DNA of 64,000 nucleotides from Kineosporia babensis (GCF_021129305.1 NZ_JAJOMB010000018.1:62001-126000); one strand, 5' to 3'; counted from the first letter of the stretch, positions 25,689-34,340 are shown. The notes: generated by a model not told the origin, from the letters alone. Numbers and translations are program-made.

Positions 25689-27203
25689 TCACTGCACTAC
25701 GTACGCGTCATAGGCGGACTCCACCCGCTGGACATACGGCTGCAGCCGCTCAGGCACGCCGCCGGCCTCGCGCACCGTGGACCCGGAGGTCCGGTAGGCC
25801 GCGGCCAGGTTCAGCCGCTGATCACCTGGCACCTGCTCCACCCGGGGTGCCAGGTAGCAGAGGTAGCGCCCGAGCGCCGGGATGGACATCTCCGGCGGGA
25901 ACGGTGGCGTCGGCTCGGTGGACTGTTGCTCGGCGGGCAGGCGCTGCTGCAGTACCCGTGGGGTCCAGCGGGCGATGCCGTACTCGTCGTTGTCCGGATC
26001 GCTCAGGTCGGCGTCGAAGTTGCTCTCAGCCTTGAGGATGGCTGCGACCAGCGGGGGATCGACCGCCGGGTGCTGGCATTCCTGGGTGGCAGCCTCGACG
26101 ATGAGCTGCCGGTACTGGGTGGGGATGCCGGTGTCGGTGCGCAGCAGATCAGGCCGGTAGTCGGCAGAACCGCTCGGAGCATCGTCGGAACCGAAGTGCT
26201 GGAAGAGACCTAACCCCAGCGCTGCCACCAGCAGGACGGCCACTGCAGCGCCGACCAGCCGAAGCCGTGAGGAACCGGCCGCCGGAGAGGGGTGCTGCGC
26301 GGCCCGGACCTGTTGCAGCAGCGTGGCCGCATCGGTCGCCGAGCGGGAGCGATGGTCGGGCGCCAGGCAGGAGGTGATCACGTCGCGCCAGGCCGGCGGG
26401 ACGTCGTCCAGCGCCAGAGGCCATTCGCCGTTGACGTACCGGGCCGCGGCCTCGGCCCGCGCTCGCGCGTCAGCCCCGGGGAACGGGAACCGGCCGGTCA
26501 GCGCGCGGTGCGCGATCACCCCGAAGGCCCAGATGTCGGCGCTGAGGCGTACTTTCAGGCCGTTGTCGGTGAGCTGCGCGGACCGGCGTTCGGGGGCCAG
26601 GTAGTCAGGGGATCCGACCGGCGGCAGGTAGCCGTGGGTGCCGTCGATCTGGGTACTCAGGCCGAAGTCCGAGACCCGCACGCTGCCGTCCGCCATCAGC
26701 AGCACGTTGTCCGGCTTCAGATCTCCGTGCATCCAGCCCGACCCGTGCAGATAGGCCAGCGCCTGCGCCAGTTGCTCGAGCACGCGGGGGGCATCCGGCG
26801 CCGGGCCTTTGCGCAGCACCGCTTCCAGGGACTGCTCGGCCCGCTCCAGCACGATCACCACCACCCCGTCGAGGTGTGGATCGGCCGGATCGTCCAGGGT
26901 GTGCACGCCCAGGCAGCGGATCAGGTGCGGGTGGCTGAGCTGCTGATGCCCGTCCACCTCGCGGTTGGCCATCTGGGCCAGGTGCCCGAGCTGGCGCGGG
27001 GTCAGGGTGCCGGTGGGCAGGAACTTCAGCGCCACCGCGGGTTCGGCCGCCTCAGAAACGGATTCGGCCGCGTAAACACTGCCCCACTGACCAGCCGCGA
27101 TCGGCGAAACCACCCGCCAGGGCCCCACCCGGTAACCGTTCGGGACCCGGACCGGCCAGTTCGCCGTCTCGGCCGTCTGCCCCGCGCGATCCCCCTGGTG
27201 CAT
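25689..27203 (-). CDS. Membrane Ser/Thr protein kinase with extracellular lytic-transglycosylase-like domain
   Basis: Numbered from ATG 27203 (504 residues), the kinase domain spans about 20-300: glycine loop IAAGQWGSVY, Lys60 in VALKFLP, HGDLKPDN with Asp161, DFG at 179-181 and APE. An Ala/Pro linker leads to one membrane helix at about 315-335. Outside lies a ~165-residue domain with VDPPLVAAILKAESNFD (Glu393) and DEYGIARWTP, the pattern of SLT goblet-type lytic transglycosylases. A cytoplasmic kinase is thus tied to a cell-wall-binding or -cleaving sensor. A longer in-frame start at 27344 exists without conserved sequence. It forms an operon with the FHA protein. Confidence 0.85.
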   Translation of the reverse strand: MHQGDRAGQTAETANWPVRVPNGYRVGPWRVVSPIAAGQWGSVYAAESVSEAAEPAVALKFLPTGTLTPRQLGHLAQMANREVDGHQQLSHPHLIRCLGVHTLDDPADPHLDGVVVIVLERAEQSLEAVLRKGPAPDAPRVLEQLAQALAYLHGSGWMHGDLKPDNVLLMADGSVRVSDFGLSTQIDGTHGYLPPVGSPDYLAPERRSAQLTDNGLKVRLSADIWAFGVIAHRALTGRFPFPGADARARAEAAARYVNGEWPLALDDVPPAWRDVITSCLAPDHRSRSATDAATLLQQVRAAQHPSPAAGSSRLRLVGAAVAVLLVAALGLGLFQHFGSDDAPSGSADYRPDLLRTDTGIPTQYRQLIVEAATQECQHPAVDPPLVAAILKAESNFDADLSDPDNDEYGIARWTPRVLQQRLPAEQQSTEPTPPFPPEMSIPALGRYLCYLAPRVEQVPGDQRLNLAAAYRTSGSTVREAGGVPERLQPYVQRVESAYDAYVVQ

Positions 27204-27402
27204 GCCCCCGCAGACCTCCCCGCCCGAACCAGCGTGTGCCTCAACCCCGACGGCCAGGCTAGCCGACCGATCTTCAAACGAGCGCAAAACGGAACCAAAG
27301 GGAAGCCGATTGTCAACCTCTGCACCCACAGGTGCCGGAACCACCCGCTGCGGTACCAGCCTTGATCCAACCGAAAGAGACGAACGCAGGAGGGAACGCG
27401 TG

Positions 27403-27876
27403 ATGGGACGACGTCTGGCCCTGGCCGCTTTGGCCGGTGCGATGGCGGCGGGTGCCGTCCTGGTACCGGCTGCCAGCGCCTCAGCGGCGGGTTTCTACTT
27501 CGAGTACGACCCGGCGGACACGGTCGACGGCACCCGTGAGGGCGGCCACCTTTACGGCTACCCCAGCGGCAGTAACTCCAGTACCGCGGTTTACGCCGGC
27601 GACGTCGAGTTCTGGTCCGCCGCCGGTGGGGAGGTCGTACGGCATCTGCAGGTGTGCGACAACAAGTCCGACGGGCAGCCGGTGTACGCGCTGATCAAGG
27701 TGCCGGACGGCCGGGTGCTGTCCTACAAGGCCCCGGCCCACGCCGAGCCGGGCCAGGGCAACGACTGGCCGAGCAGCGGGTGCTGGTCAAGCCGCATCTA
27801 CTACCCCGTCACGTCCTACGCGCTCAAGGTCGGCAACTCGACCTCCAGCTTCATCGCACCCCCACCGCGTCAGTGA
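27403..27876 (+). CDS. Small secreted protein, unknown function
   Basis: The ATG at 27403 has a good AGGAGGG site 8 bp upstream and encodes a 157-residue protein with a signal peptide (MGRRLALAALAGAMAAGAVLVPAASASA). The ~125-residue mature part has two Cys (VCDNKSD and SGCWSS) that could form one disulfide. It is rich in Tyr, Gly and Ser, suggesting a compact beta fold. It precedes the M23 peptidase gene, separated by a strong hairpin. The domain was not recognised. Confidence 0.75.
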   Translation: MGRRLALAALAGAMAAGAVLVPAASASAAGFYFEYDPADTVDGTREGGHLYGYPSGSNSSTAVYAGDVEFWSAAGGEVVRHLQVCDNKSDGQPVYALIKVPDGRVLSYKAPAHAEPGQGNDWPSSGCWSSRIYYPVTSYALKVGNSTSSFIAPPPRQ

Positions 27877-27912
27877 CGGTCGGTGCGGCGGAGGGGGCCG
27901 CACCGACCGTCA
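27874..27912. terminator. Perfect 16-bp hairpin between secreted-protein and M23 genes
   Basis: Arms at 27874-27889 and 27897-27912 are perfectly complementary, with a 7-base loop (GGAGGGG). The first arm includes the stop codon of the upstream gene. There is no U-tract, which is common for actinobacterial terminators. Since both genes point the same way and the M23 ribosome site lies 15 bp further on, it may act as a partial terminator or an mRNA-processing barrier that sets their ratio. Confidence 0.75.
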
Positions 27913-27939
27913 CCGGCCCATCCATCAGGAGGAAAGTCC

Positions 27940-29169
27940 TTGAGCAAGAACCACAAGCCGTTCGTGACGGTCGCTGCAGCCACCGTGCTGGCCGGCACCG
28001 CCGTCGTCACCGTCCAGACCACCAGCGGGCAGGCCGCACCGGCCGCGGTGGCCCGCCCGGTGGTCGAGGCCGACCGCCCGGTGTTCCAGTTGCCGTTCAA
28101 GTGCGACACCAAGGCGTACTTCGGCACCGCCGGGTCGCACGCCCCCGCGCAGGACATCTACCGCAACCCGTTCAACGACACCGCGGGCGAGGAGGTGGTG
28201 GCTTCCGCGCCGGGCACGGTCAACTTCTCCGGCTGGGACTCCGGCGGTGGCTGGGTGGTCCAGATCGACCACGGCAAGGGCTGGTTCACCACCCAGATCC
28301 ACCTGGCCAAGGAGCAACTGATCAAGCAGGGGGCCAAGGTGAACCGTGGGCAGGTGATCGGCCTGGCCAGCGACACCGGGTCGAAGTCCGGCGGGATCAA
28401 CCACGTGCACTACGAACAGGCCTACGACGTGGACGGGGACGGCCAGGTTCAGTGGGGCGGCCCGAACAACGAGCGTCAGACCGTGACGTTCGACGGCATC
28501 CGCTACGAGGACACGACCGGCCAGGAGATCTTCGTGACCAGCGCCAACTGCCGGGCCTCGGGCCCCAGCCGGGGCATCGGGGTGTTCCGGCCCTCGGCCA
28601 AGGCCTGGTTCGCTCCGGGCCGGACGCTACGCCAGAGCTGGGGCGAGAAGGACGATCAACCCCTGGTCGGTGACTGGAACGGCGACGGTGAACCCGGCCT
28701 CGCGATCTTCCGGCCTTCGGCCCAGACCTGGTACACCCCGGGCAGCACCTGGATGAAGAACTGGGGCAACCCGGGGGACCTGGCCGTCGGCGGCGACTTC
28801 AACGGTGACGGCAAGGACGAGCCGGCGGTCTTCCGGCCCTCGACCAAGACCTGGTACACGCCCGGCAAGGTGCTCAAAGCCAACTGGGGTGAGCCGAAGG
28901 ACGTGCCGTTCGCCGGGGACTTCGACGGCGACGGCAAGGACGAGATCGGCGTGTACCGGCCCTCGACCAACACCTGGTACACCCCCGGCAAGGTCCTCAA
29001 AGCCAATTGGGGACGCTCGGGAGACAAGCCGGTGATCGGCGACTTCAACGGCGACGGCAAGGACGAGATCGGAATGTTCCGGGCCTCGACCAAGTCCTGG
29101 TACACCCCGGGCCGGATCATGCGTCAGGACTGGGGCGAGGCCGGCGACCTGCCTATCGCCGGACTGTAG
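27940..29169 (+). CDS. Secreted M23-family metallopeptidase with C-terminal FG-GAP/VCBS-like repeats
   Basis: The likely start is TTG 27940, 6 bp after AGGAGGAA. It gives 409 residues with a signal peptide ending near GQAAPA. The LytM/M23 domain shows the metal-binding SHAPAQDIYR (His and Asp), a VIGLASDTG strand and the HVHYE pair. M23 enzymes cut peptidoglycan cross-bridges. The remainder is five ~41-residue repeats of the type VFRPSTKTWYTPGKVLKANWG ... GDFNGDGKDE, Ca-binding-like blades that usually build a propeller and bind carbohydrate. The protein probably acts on, and stays bound to, the cell wall. Confidence 0.88.
   Translation: MSKNHKPFVTVAAATVLAGTAVVTVQTTSGQAAPAAVARPVVEADRPVFQLPFKCDTKAYFGTAGSHAPAQDIYRNPFNDTAGEEVVASAPGTVNFSGWDSGGGWVVQIDHGKGWFTTQIHLAKEQLIKQGAKVNRGQVIGLASDTGSKSGGINHVHYEQAYDVDGDGQVQWGGPNNERQTVTFDGIRYEDTTGQEIFVTSANCRASGPSRGIGVFRPSAKAWFAPGRTLRQSWGEKDDQPLVGDWNGDGEPGLAIFRPSAQTWYTPGSTWMKNWGNPGDLAVGGDFNGDGKDEPAVFRPSTKTWYTPGKVLKANWGEPKDVPFAGDFDGDGKDEIGVYRPSTNTWYTPGKVLKANWGRSGDKPVIGDFNGDGKDEIGMFRASTKSWYTPGRIMRQDWGEAGDLPIAGL
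28570..29167 (+). repeat. Five ~123-bp coding repeats in the M23 gene
   Basis: The nucleotide sequence repeats with a period of about 123 bp, encoding five FG-GAP-like units. Repeats 3 and 4 are closest, sharing the long block for TWYTPGKVLKANWG. They are protein-coding repeats, not a CRISPR array, since there are no unique spacers. Unequal crossing-over could alter the copy number. Confidence 0.8.
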
Positions 29170-29179
29170 CTAAAGAGCG

Positions 29180-29860
29180 TTAAGGGGCCGGGCGCCGGGC
29201 CGGGGAGACCAGCCCGGTCTCGTAGGCGAACACCACCAGCTGGGCCCGGTCCCGCGCGGCGGTCTTCATCATCGCCCGGTTCACATGGGTTTTCGCGGTG
29301 GCCGGGCTGATGAACAGCCGTTCGGCGATCTCCTGGTTGGACAGCCCGGCCCCGACCAGGGTGACGATCTGCCGTTCCCGCTCGGTCAGCGCCACCGGCG
29401 TGCGGGTGCTCATCGTCGGGGTGATCTGCGGTTGTTCCAGGAACCGGCCGATCAGGGCCGTGGTCGCGGACGGGGAGAGCAACGACTCCCCGTCCGCGAT
29501 CGTGCGGATGGCCTGGATCAGCTCCTCCGGGGAGGCCCCCTTGCCGAGGAACCCGCTGGCCCCGGCCTGCAGGGCACCGATCACCAGTTCGTCGGTCTCG
29601 AAGGTGGTCAGCACCAGGATCCGGACACCGGCCAGATCCTCGTCACCGGTGATCCGCCGGGTGGCCTCGATCCCGTCCATGTCGGGCATGCGAATGTCCA
29701 TCACCACCACGTCGGCCCGGGTGCTGCGGGCCAGTTCCACCGCCTCCACGCCGGTGCCCGCCTCACCCACCAGATCCAGGTCGGGGGTGGCCCGGAACAG
29801 CATGGCCAGGGTGGAGCGCAGCAGCGCCTGGTCGTCGACGAGCAGAACACGGATGGTCAT
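29180..29860 (-). CDS. NarL/LuxR-family response regulator
   Basis: The 226-residue protein from ATG 29860 has a receiver domain (RVLLVDDQALLRSTLAMLF, phospho-acceptor Asp in VVVMDIRMPD, Lys in GFLGKGA). A LuxR-type helix-turn-helix follows (LTERERQIVTLVGAGLSNQEIAERLFISPATAKTHVNRAMMKT). It overlaps the histidine kinase gene by 4 bp and is the last gene of the MMPL-kinase-regulator operon. It should therefore be phosphorylated by that kinase, and its target is possibly the same operon. Confidence 0.93.
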   Translation of the reverse strand: MTIRVLLVDDQALLRSTLAMLFRATPDLDLVGEAGTGVEAVELARSTRADVVVMDIRMPDMDGIEATRRITGDEDLAGVRILVLTTFETDELVIGALQAGASGFLGKGASPEELIQAIRTIADGESLLSPSATTALIGRFLEQPQITPTMSTRTPVALTERERQIVTLVGAGLSNQEIAERLFISPATAKTHVNRAMMKTAARDRAQLVVFAYETGLVSPARRPAP

Positions 29861-31071
29861 GACTGGCTCTCGCTGCTGTGGCGCAGGGGGATGCTGGCGC
29901 GCACGCCGAACCCGCCTGCGGGAGTGGGACCGTGGGTCAGAGTGCCGCCGGCGGTGACGGCGCGTTCGCGCATCCCGATCAACCCGTGACGGGTACCCGG
30001 CCCCTGGAAGCCCGACGGACGTCCGTTGATGGGTTCGTTGGTGATGTGCACGGCGAGATTCTCTCGTCTCCAATGAAGTTCGATCGCGATGGGGGCACCC
30101 GGGGCATGCTTGGTGGCATTGGTGATCGCCTCCTGGATGATCCGGTACGCGGCCAGGTCCTGACTGGCGGGCAGTTTCACCGGATCCCCGTCGGCCCTCA
30201 GCGAGATGTCGGCGCCGACCGAGCGGAATCCGTCCAGCAGTTCCCCGAGATGTTCCAGACCGGGTGCTGGGCGCAGAGCTTCGCTGGGCCGCTCGTCATC
30301 GTGTCGCAGCATCCCGACCGTGGCGCGCAATTCGTCCAGAGCCTGCCTGGTATTTCCGGTAATGTCCTGCAGCGCGGTTGAAGCCGCGTCCGGATCCGAG
30401 CGCAACAGGTAGCCGGCCACCCCGGCCTGGGCGTTGACCAGGGTCAGGTGGTGAGCCAGGACATCGTGCAGGTCCTGCGCGATCCGGATCCGCTCGGCCA
30501 CCACCTCGGCGCGGATCTGCGCCTGGCGCTCGCGCTCGTCCCGGGCGGTGCGCTCGCGGGCCACGGCGACCAGGGTGCCCGCCCCGAAGGCAATGACGAC
30601 CAGGTTGAACGCGACAAAGCTGGTGGCGATCAAGGTCTGGCCGTGCACCGCGACCCCGGTCAGCAGCAAGACCACCGCGGAGGCCGCACCCGGTACCCAG
30701 CCCGGCCGGCCCGGTCGTTGCGCAGCCAGGGTGAAAGCCGCTGCCACGGTGGCCAGCGGGACCGGCTGGAAGGCGCCCATCGCCTCGTTCACGCCTGGGT
30801 CGGGCCCGACCGTGACGGCGATCGCGATGTGCAGCGCCTCCACGAAGGCGACCACCACCAGCACCGGCAGGGCGAAACGGCGGCGCCACAACAACGGCAG
30901 CCAGGAGACCAGGACGAAGACGGTGACCTCGATGCCGGGGGCCTGGACCTGACCGGTCCGGATCGTGGCGGTGACGAACATGGCCGCCAGATAGAGCACG
31001 TCGAACGCGGGCCAGGCCCAGAAGAGTTTCCTCTTCCGGGCCTGAACCGGGGTCGGGGGAGACAGGGTCAT
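29857..31071 (-). CDS. Sensor histidine kinase, HisKA_3 (NarX/DesK) type
   Basis: The protein has 404 residues. About five or six hydrophobic segments in the first ~170 residues form a membrane sensor with very short loops. The dimerisation helix carries the phosphorylated His in RIRIAQDLHDVLAHHLTLVNAQAG, and a short ATPase domain ends with GTRHGLIGMRERAVTAGG. Such kinases sense membrane or intramembrane signals. It overlaps the MMPL transporter upstream and the response regulator downstream by 4 bp each. Confidence 0.92.
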   Translation of the reverse strand: MTLSPPTPVQARKRKLFWAWPAFDVLYLAAMFVTATIRTGQVQAPGIEVTVFVLVSWLPLLWRRRFALPVLVVVAFVEALHIAIAVTVGPDPGVNEAMGAFQPVPLATVAAAFTLAAQRPGRPGWVPGAASAVVLLLTGVAVHGQTLIATSFVAFNLVVIAFGAGTLVAVARERTARDERERQAQIRAEVVAERIRIAQDLHDVLAHHLTLVNAQAGVAGYLLRSDPDAASTALQDITGNTRQALDELRATVGMLRHDDERPSEALRPAPGLEHLGELLDGFRSVGADISLRADGDPVKLPASQDLAAYRIIQEAITNATKHAPGAPIAIELHWRRENLAVHITNEPINGRPSGFQGPGTRHGLIGMRERAVTAGGTLTHGPTPAGGFGVRASIPLRHSSESQS

Positions 31072-33221
31072 ACCCTCGTCCAGGTCCTCTCGTCGGTCTC
31101 GGCCGCAACCGGTTCGGCGTTCTCCAGAGCCAGCTGCGGGGTGATCGCGTCCAGCGGGCGAGGGTAGTACCAGTTCGCCCGGCCGATCAGCGTCATCAGG
31201 GCCGGCATCAGCGTCATCCGGATCACGAACGCGTCCACCACCACGGCGATCGCCAGGCCCAGGCCCAGGGCCGAGACGATCCGCTCGCCGCTGAAGCCGA
31301 AGGAGGAGAACACCGCCAGCATGATCGTGGCCGCCGCGGCGATCACCCCGGCGCTCTCGGCCAGGCCGTTGCGTACCGCCAGCCGGTTGTCACCGCTGAC
31401 GTGGAACTCCTCGTGCATGGAGCTGACCAGGAACACCTGGTAATCCATGGACAGGCCGAACATCACGCCGGCGATCATGACCGGGACGATGTACATCACC
31501 GGCGCGCCGCTGCCCACCCCGAGCAGTTCACTGCCCCATCCGAACTGGAAGATCGCGGTGATCACGCCCAGGCCCACGCAGATCGTGGCCAGGTTGGTGA
31601 CCGCGCCCAGCAGCGGCACCAGCAGGCTGCGGAAGGCAACCATCAGCAGCAGGAAACCGAGGACGGCGACCAGGCCCAGGTACAGCGGCAGCTTGCTGAT
31701 CAGGGCGTCGGACATGTCGATGTCGGTCGCGGTGGTGCCGCCCACGTACACCTGCAGGCCGGTGCCGCTCTCGGCGCTCGGGATCAGCGTGTCGCGCAGG
31801 TGGTGCACCAGGTCGGAGGTCTCTTCGGCCTCGGCACTGTGAACTGGGGTGACGGCCGCGGTGTTCAGGCCGTCGGCCGAGGAGGTGACCACCGCCGAGG
31901 CGACCTCCGCATCGGTCGGCAGCTGGGCGACCATGCTGGTGAAGGCCTCGGTGGCGGCCTTGTCCGGGGTCTGGGCCACTAGCAGCAGGGTGGCGTCGGC
32001 GCCTTCGCCGAATCCGGCCGACATCAGCTCGAAGTACGCGTGCGAGGCCGAGTCCTGCGGATCGCTGCTGGCATCGGCGTTGCCCACGCGCAGGCTCAGC
32101 GCGGGCACGGCCAGCACAGCGACCACGATCAGGGCCCCCAGGCCGCTGAGGATCGGGTGGTTCTGCACGACCCCGGCCCAGCGGTGCGACAGACTGGTGC
32201 GTGGCGCGGTCACCGGCCCATCGGCCAGCCGGCGGCGCTGCTTGCGGGAGAGCACCTTCAGCTTCAGCACAGCCAGCAGCGAGGGCAGCAGGGTGTTGGC
32301 GGCCAGCACGGTGCACAGCACGGTGAAGGCGGCGGTGAAGGCCATGCCGGTGAGCAGGCCCAGGCCCATCACGTACATGCCCAGCAGGGCGGCGATCACG
32401 GTCAGCCCGGCGAAGATGACCGCCCGGCCGGAGGTGTTCAGTGCCTGAGCCGCGGCGGCGGGCACGTCCAGGCCCTTCAGCAGGGCCTTGCGGTGCCGGT
32501 TGACGATGAACAGGGCGTAGTCGATGCCGACGCCCAGGCCGATCAGAGCGCCCATGGTCAGGACGTTGGCCGACAGGTCGATCACGTGCGAGGCGGCCAT
32601 GACGGCCAGCAGCGACACCCCGACCCCGGCCACGCCGGTCACGATCGGCAGTGCGGCCGCGGCCACCGAGCGGAACACCAGCAGCAGGAGCACCAGGGCG
32701 ACGAGGATGCCCAGACCCTCGGTCGCACCGCCACCTCCGCCGGGCAGTTCAGTGAACGCCTGCCCGCCCATCTCGATACTGAGGACGTCCGTGCGCGCGT
32801 CGGCCACAACGTCCCCAATTGGTTCGGTGTCGGTGTCCGCAGCGAGCGTCACGGTCGCGAACGCCGTGTTCGCCTCCGGGTTCAACTGCCCGGCGCCGGC
32901 ATCGGAGTACGGGCCGGCGACCGCGAGCACGCCGGGAGCCTGCCGGATCTCCTTCAGCATCGCGGCCATCTCGGAGCGGACCTGGCGGCCGTCGACCGGG
33001 GCGTCCTGACTGTGCCAGACGATCTTGCCGGTCTCGGTGCCGGCCCCGTCGGTGCCGAGCAGGGCATAGGCCTGGGCGGACTCACTGTCCGGCAGCTCGG
33101 CCGACTCGGTGAACGCGGTGCCGTTGGCCACGACCAGCCCGGCCAGAGCCACGAGAACCAGGAGCCAGCTACCGAGAACCAGGTACCACCGGCGGGTGCA
33201 CCAATTTGCTAGGCGGACCAC
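31068..33221 (-). CDS. MMPL/RND-family membrane transporter
   Basis: The 717-residue protein has the MMPL layout: helix 1 near the N-terminus, a ~140-residue outside domain, five or six helices (including MGALIGLGVGIDYALFIVNRHR), a second outside domain and a second helix block with GLSMDYQVFLVSSMHEE. Both GxxxDY proton-relay motifs are present. Relatives in actinomycetes export lipids, siderophores or antibiotics. It is the first gene of an operon with a two-component system, implying signal-controlled export. Confidence 0.92.
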   Translation of the reverse strand: MVRLANWCTRRWYLVLGSWLLVLVALAGLVVANGTAFTESAELPDSESAQAYALLGTDGAGTETGKIVWHSQDAPVDGRQVRSEMAAMLKEIRQAPGVLAVAGPYSDAGAGQLNPEANTAFATVTLAADTDTEPIGDVVADARTDVLSIEMGGQAFTELPGGGGGATEGLGILVALVLLLLVFRSVAAAALPIVTGVAGVGVSLLAVMAASHVIDLSANVLTMGALIGLGVGIDYALFIVNRHRKALLKGLDVPAAAAQALNTSGRAVIFAGLTVIAALLGMYVMGLGLLTGMAFTAAFTVLCTVLAANTLLPSLLAVLKLKVLSRKQRRRLADGPVTAPRTSLSHRWAGVVQNHPILSGLGALIVVAVLAVPALSLRVGNADASSDPQDSASHAYFELMSAGFGEGADATLLLVAQTPDKAATEAFTSMVAQLPTDAEVASAVVTSSADGLNTAAVTPVHSAEAEETSDLVHHLRDTLIPSAESGTGLQVYVGGTTATDIDMSDALISKLPLYLGLVAVLGFLLLMVAFRSLLVPLLGAVTNLATICVGLGVITAIFQFGWGSELLGVGSGAPVMYIVPVMIAGVMFGLSMDYQVFLVSSMHEEFHVSGDNRLAVRNGLAESAGVIAAAATIMLAVFSSFGFSGERIVSALGLGLAIAVVVDAFVIRMTLMPALMTLIGRANWYYPRPLDAITPQLALENAEPVAAETDERTWTRV

Positions 33222-33332
33222 GGGACATCCTTCGTACGCAGGGGTGATGGGGGTTCGAGAGCGCGTGCCCTCGTGATCCCCAAGCTTTCCGGCGCCGCGC
33301 TTTCGCGACGTCGGCCCAGCGCGGTGAAGGAT

Positions 33333-33350
33333 GTACCGCAGGCGCGGTAC
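33333..33350. promoter_or_regulatory. Palindrome GTACCGC-AGGC-GCGGTAC upstream of the MMPL operon
   Basis: A perfect 7-bp inverted repeat with a 4-bp centre lies 112 bp upstream of the MMPL start and 9 bp after the stop of the LytR_C-type gene. It could be an operator of the MMPL/two-component operon or the terminator stem of the upstream gene. Its symmetry and short centre favour a protein-binding site, but the sequence does not decide. Confidence 0.45.
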
Positions 33351-33358
33351 CTAGAGAC

Positions 33359-33982
33359 CTACTGCGTGTCCTGACCCAGCACGACGGTGATGCTGCCGGG
33401 GTTGACCGAGCTCTCGGACAGTTCGCCCAGCCCGCCCAGCGCCTTGCGCACGGCCTTGGCCGAGGCCTCCATGCTGGAGTCCTCGTAGAGGATCTGCGAG
33501 ACCGACAGGTTCTTGGAGTCGGAGTTGTCGGTCCGCGAGACCGTCCAGCCCTTGTCCTCCAGCTGGGTGCGGTACTCCCCAGCCAGCCCCATGACGGACA
33601 GCGAGTTCAGCACCACCACCGGGGTGAGCTTGTCGACCTTGCCGGCGCCATCGTTGTCCTGGCCGTCCGCGCTGGCCGCCCCGATCCCGCCGGAACCCTC
33701 CTCGGCCTCACCCTCGGCCTCGCCGGAGGCATCCGCACTGGCGGTGGCGTCGGCCTCGTCCTCCAGGGCCACGCCCGCGGTCGCCGTACCCGTCGGCGTT
33801 TCGCTACCCCCGGTGACCACGGTGTACACCCCGCCCAGGGCCAGCAGCACCACCGTGCTCCCGGCCGCCACGCTCATGTACGCGTTCAGTGAGGGCGGGC
33901 GCTCGCGATGGGCGCCTCCGCGGTTGGCCTTGTCCGCCGAAGCACTGTGGTCGGCGTGGCCGGACGGCCGCGTTGAGGGCAT
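33359..33982 (-). CDS. LytR C-terminal-domain (LytR_C) membrane protein
   Basis: The 207-residue protein has a cytoplasmic basic N-terminus, one membrane helix (about residues 36-58), a low-complexity Asp/Glu/Ala/Gly linker and a C-terminal LytR_C domain (VVVLNSLSVMGLAGEYRTQLEDKGWTVSRTDN). In the LytR-CpsA-Psr family this domain accompanies wall-teichoic/arabinogalactan ligases, but here it is alone. It is probably an accessory envelope protein. A perfect 7-bp inverted repeat lies 68 bp upstream of the ATG. Confidence 0.82.
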   Translation of the reverse strand: MPSTRPSGHADHSASADKANRGGAHRERPPSLNAYMSVAAGSTVVLLALGGVYTVVTGGSETPTGTATAGVALEDEADATASADASGEAEGEAEEGSGGIGAASADGQDNDGAGKVDKLTPVVVLNSLSVMGLAGEYRTQLEDKGWTVSRTDNSDSKNLSVSQILYEDSSMEASAKAVRKALGGLGELSESSVNPGSITVVLGQDTQ

Positions 33983-34340
33983 CGTGATGACTCCCGGAAC
34001 GATTGAGCTGAACCACCCCGATCAGGAGTGAAGTCCGAGAGTACCAATTGTCCTGTCCATGAACAGGACTCATGTCGTACCGGGGCGACTGCGCAGCGTG
34101 ACGGCGAACGGCGCGGCCGGTCTACTTTCCTGAACGGCCTGGCACAGGTGCTCGCGGGGGTCCGTGAAGTCCAGCCCGGTGCCCATCAGCACCTGCTCCA
34201 CCCAGGTCTTCTCCCTCGGCCCAGCCTAGATCCTGAGGCCCGCGTCACCGCCGGGCACCGTCATCTGACGGGTCTCAGCCCCCGCCTCACGCGACTTCAA
34301 TGGCCTTCGTCCCTCTGGATCCGCTGACAAGGAGCCTCTC
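33983..34340. other. Intergenic region with a small open frame and a palindrome
   Basis: These 358 bp separate the LytR_C gene and a glyoxalase-fold gene, which point away from each other. Besides the palindrome at 34050-34069, a minus-strand frame at 34070-34201 (44 codons from a GTG, ending just upstream of the palindrome) has GC-rich third positions and reads VLMGTGLDFTDPREHLCQAV. It might be a small gene or a remnant of a larger one, but it lacks a clear ribosome site and matches nothing recognised. Confidence 0.35.
34050..34069. promoter_or_regulatory. Palindrome GTCCTGT-N6-ACAGGAC upstream of the LytR_C gene
   Basis: A perfect 7-bp inverted repeat with a 6-bp centre, 68 bp upstream of the LytR_C-type gene start, is at the right distance for an operator overlapping its promoter. 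The regulator is unknown; no transcription-factor gene is adjacent. Confidence 0.5.

Noticed and set aside
27877-27939. A ydaO-type riboswitch before the M23 peptidase gene
   Set aside because: Only one simple perfect hairpin is present, and the space is too short for the multi-helix c-di-AMP riboswitch.
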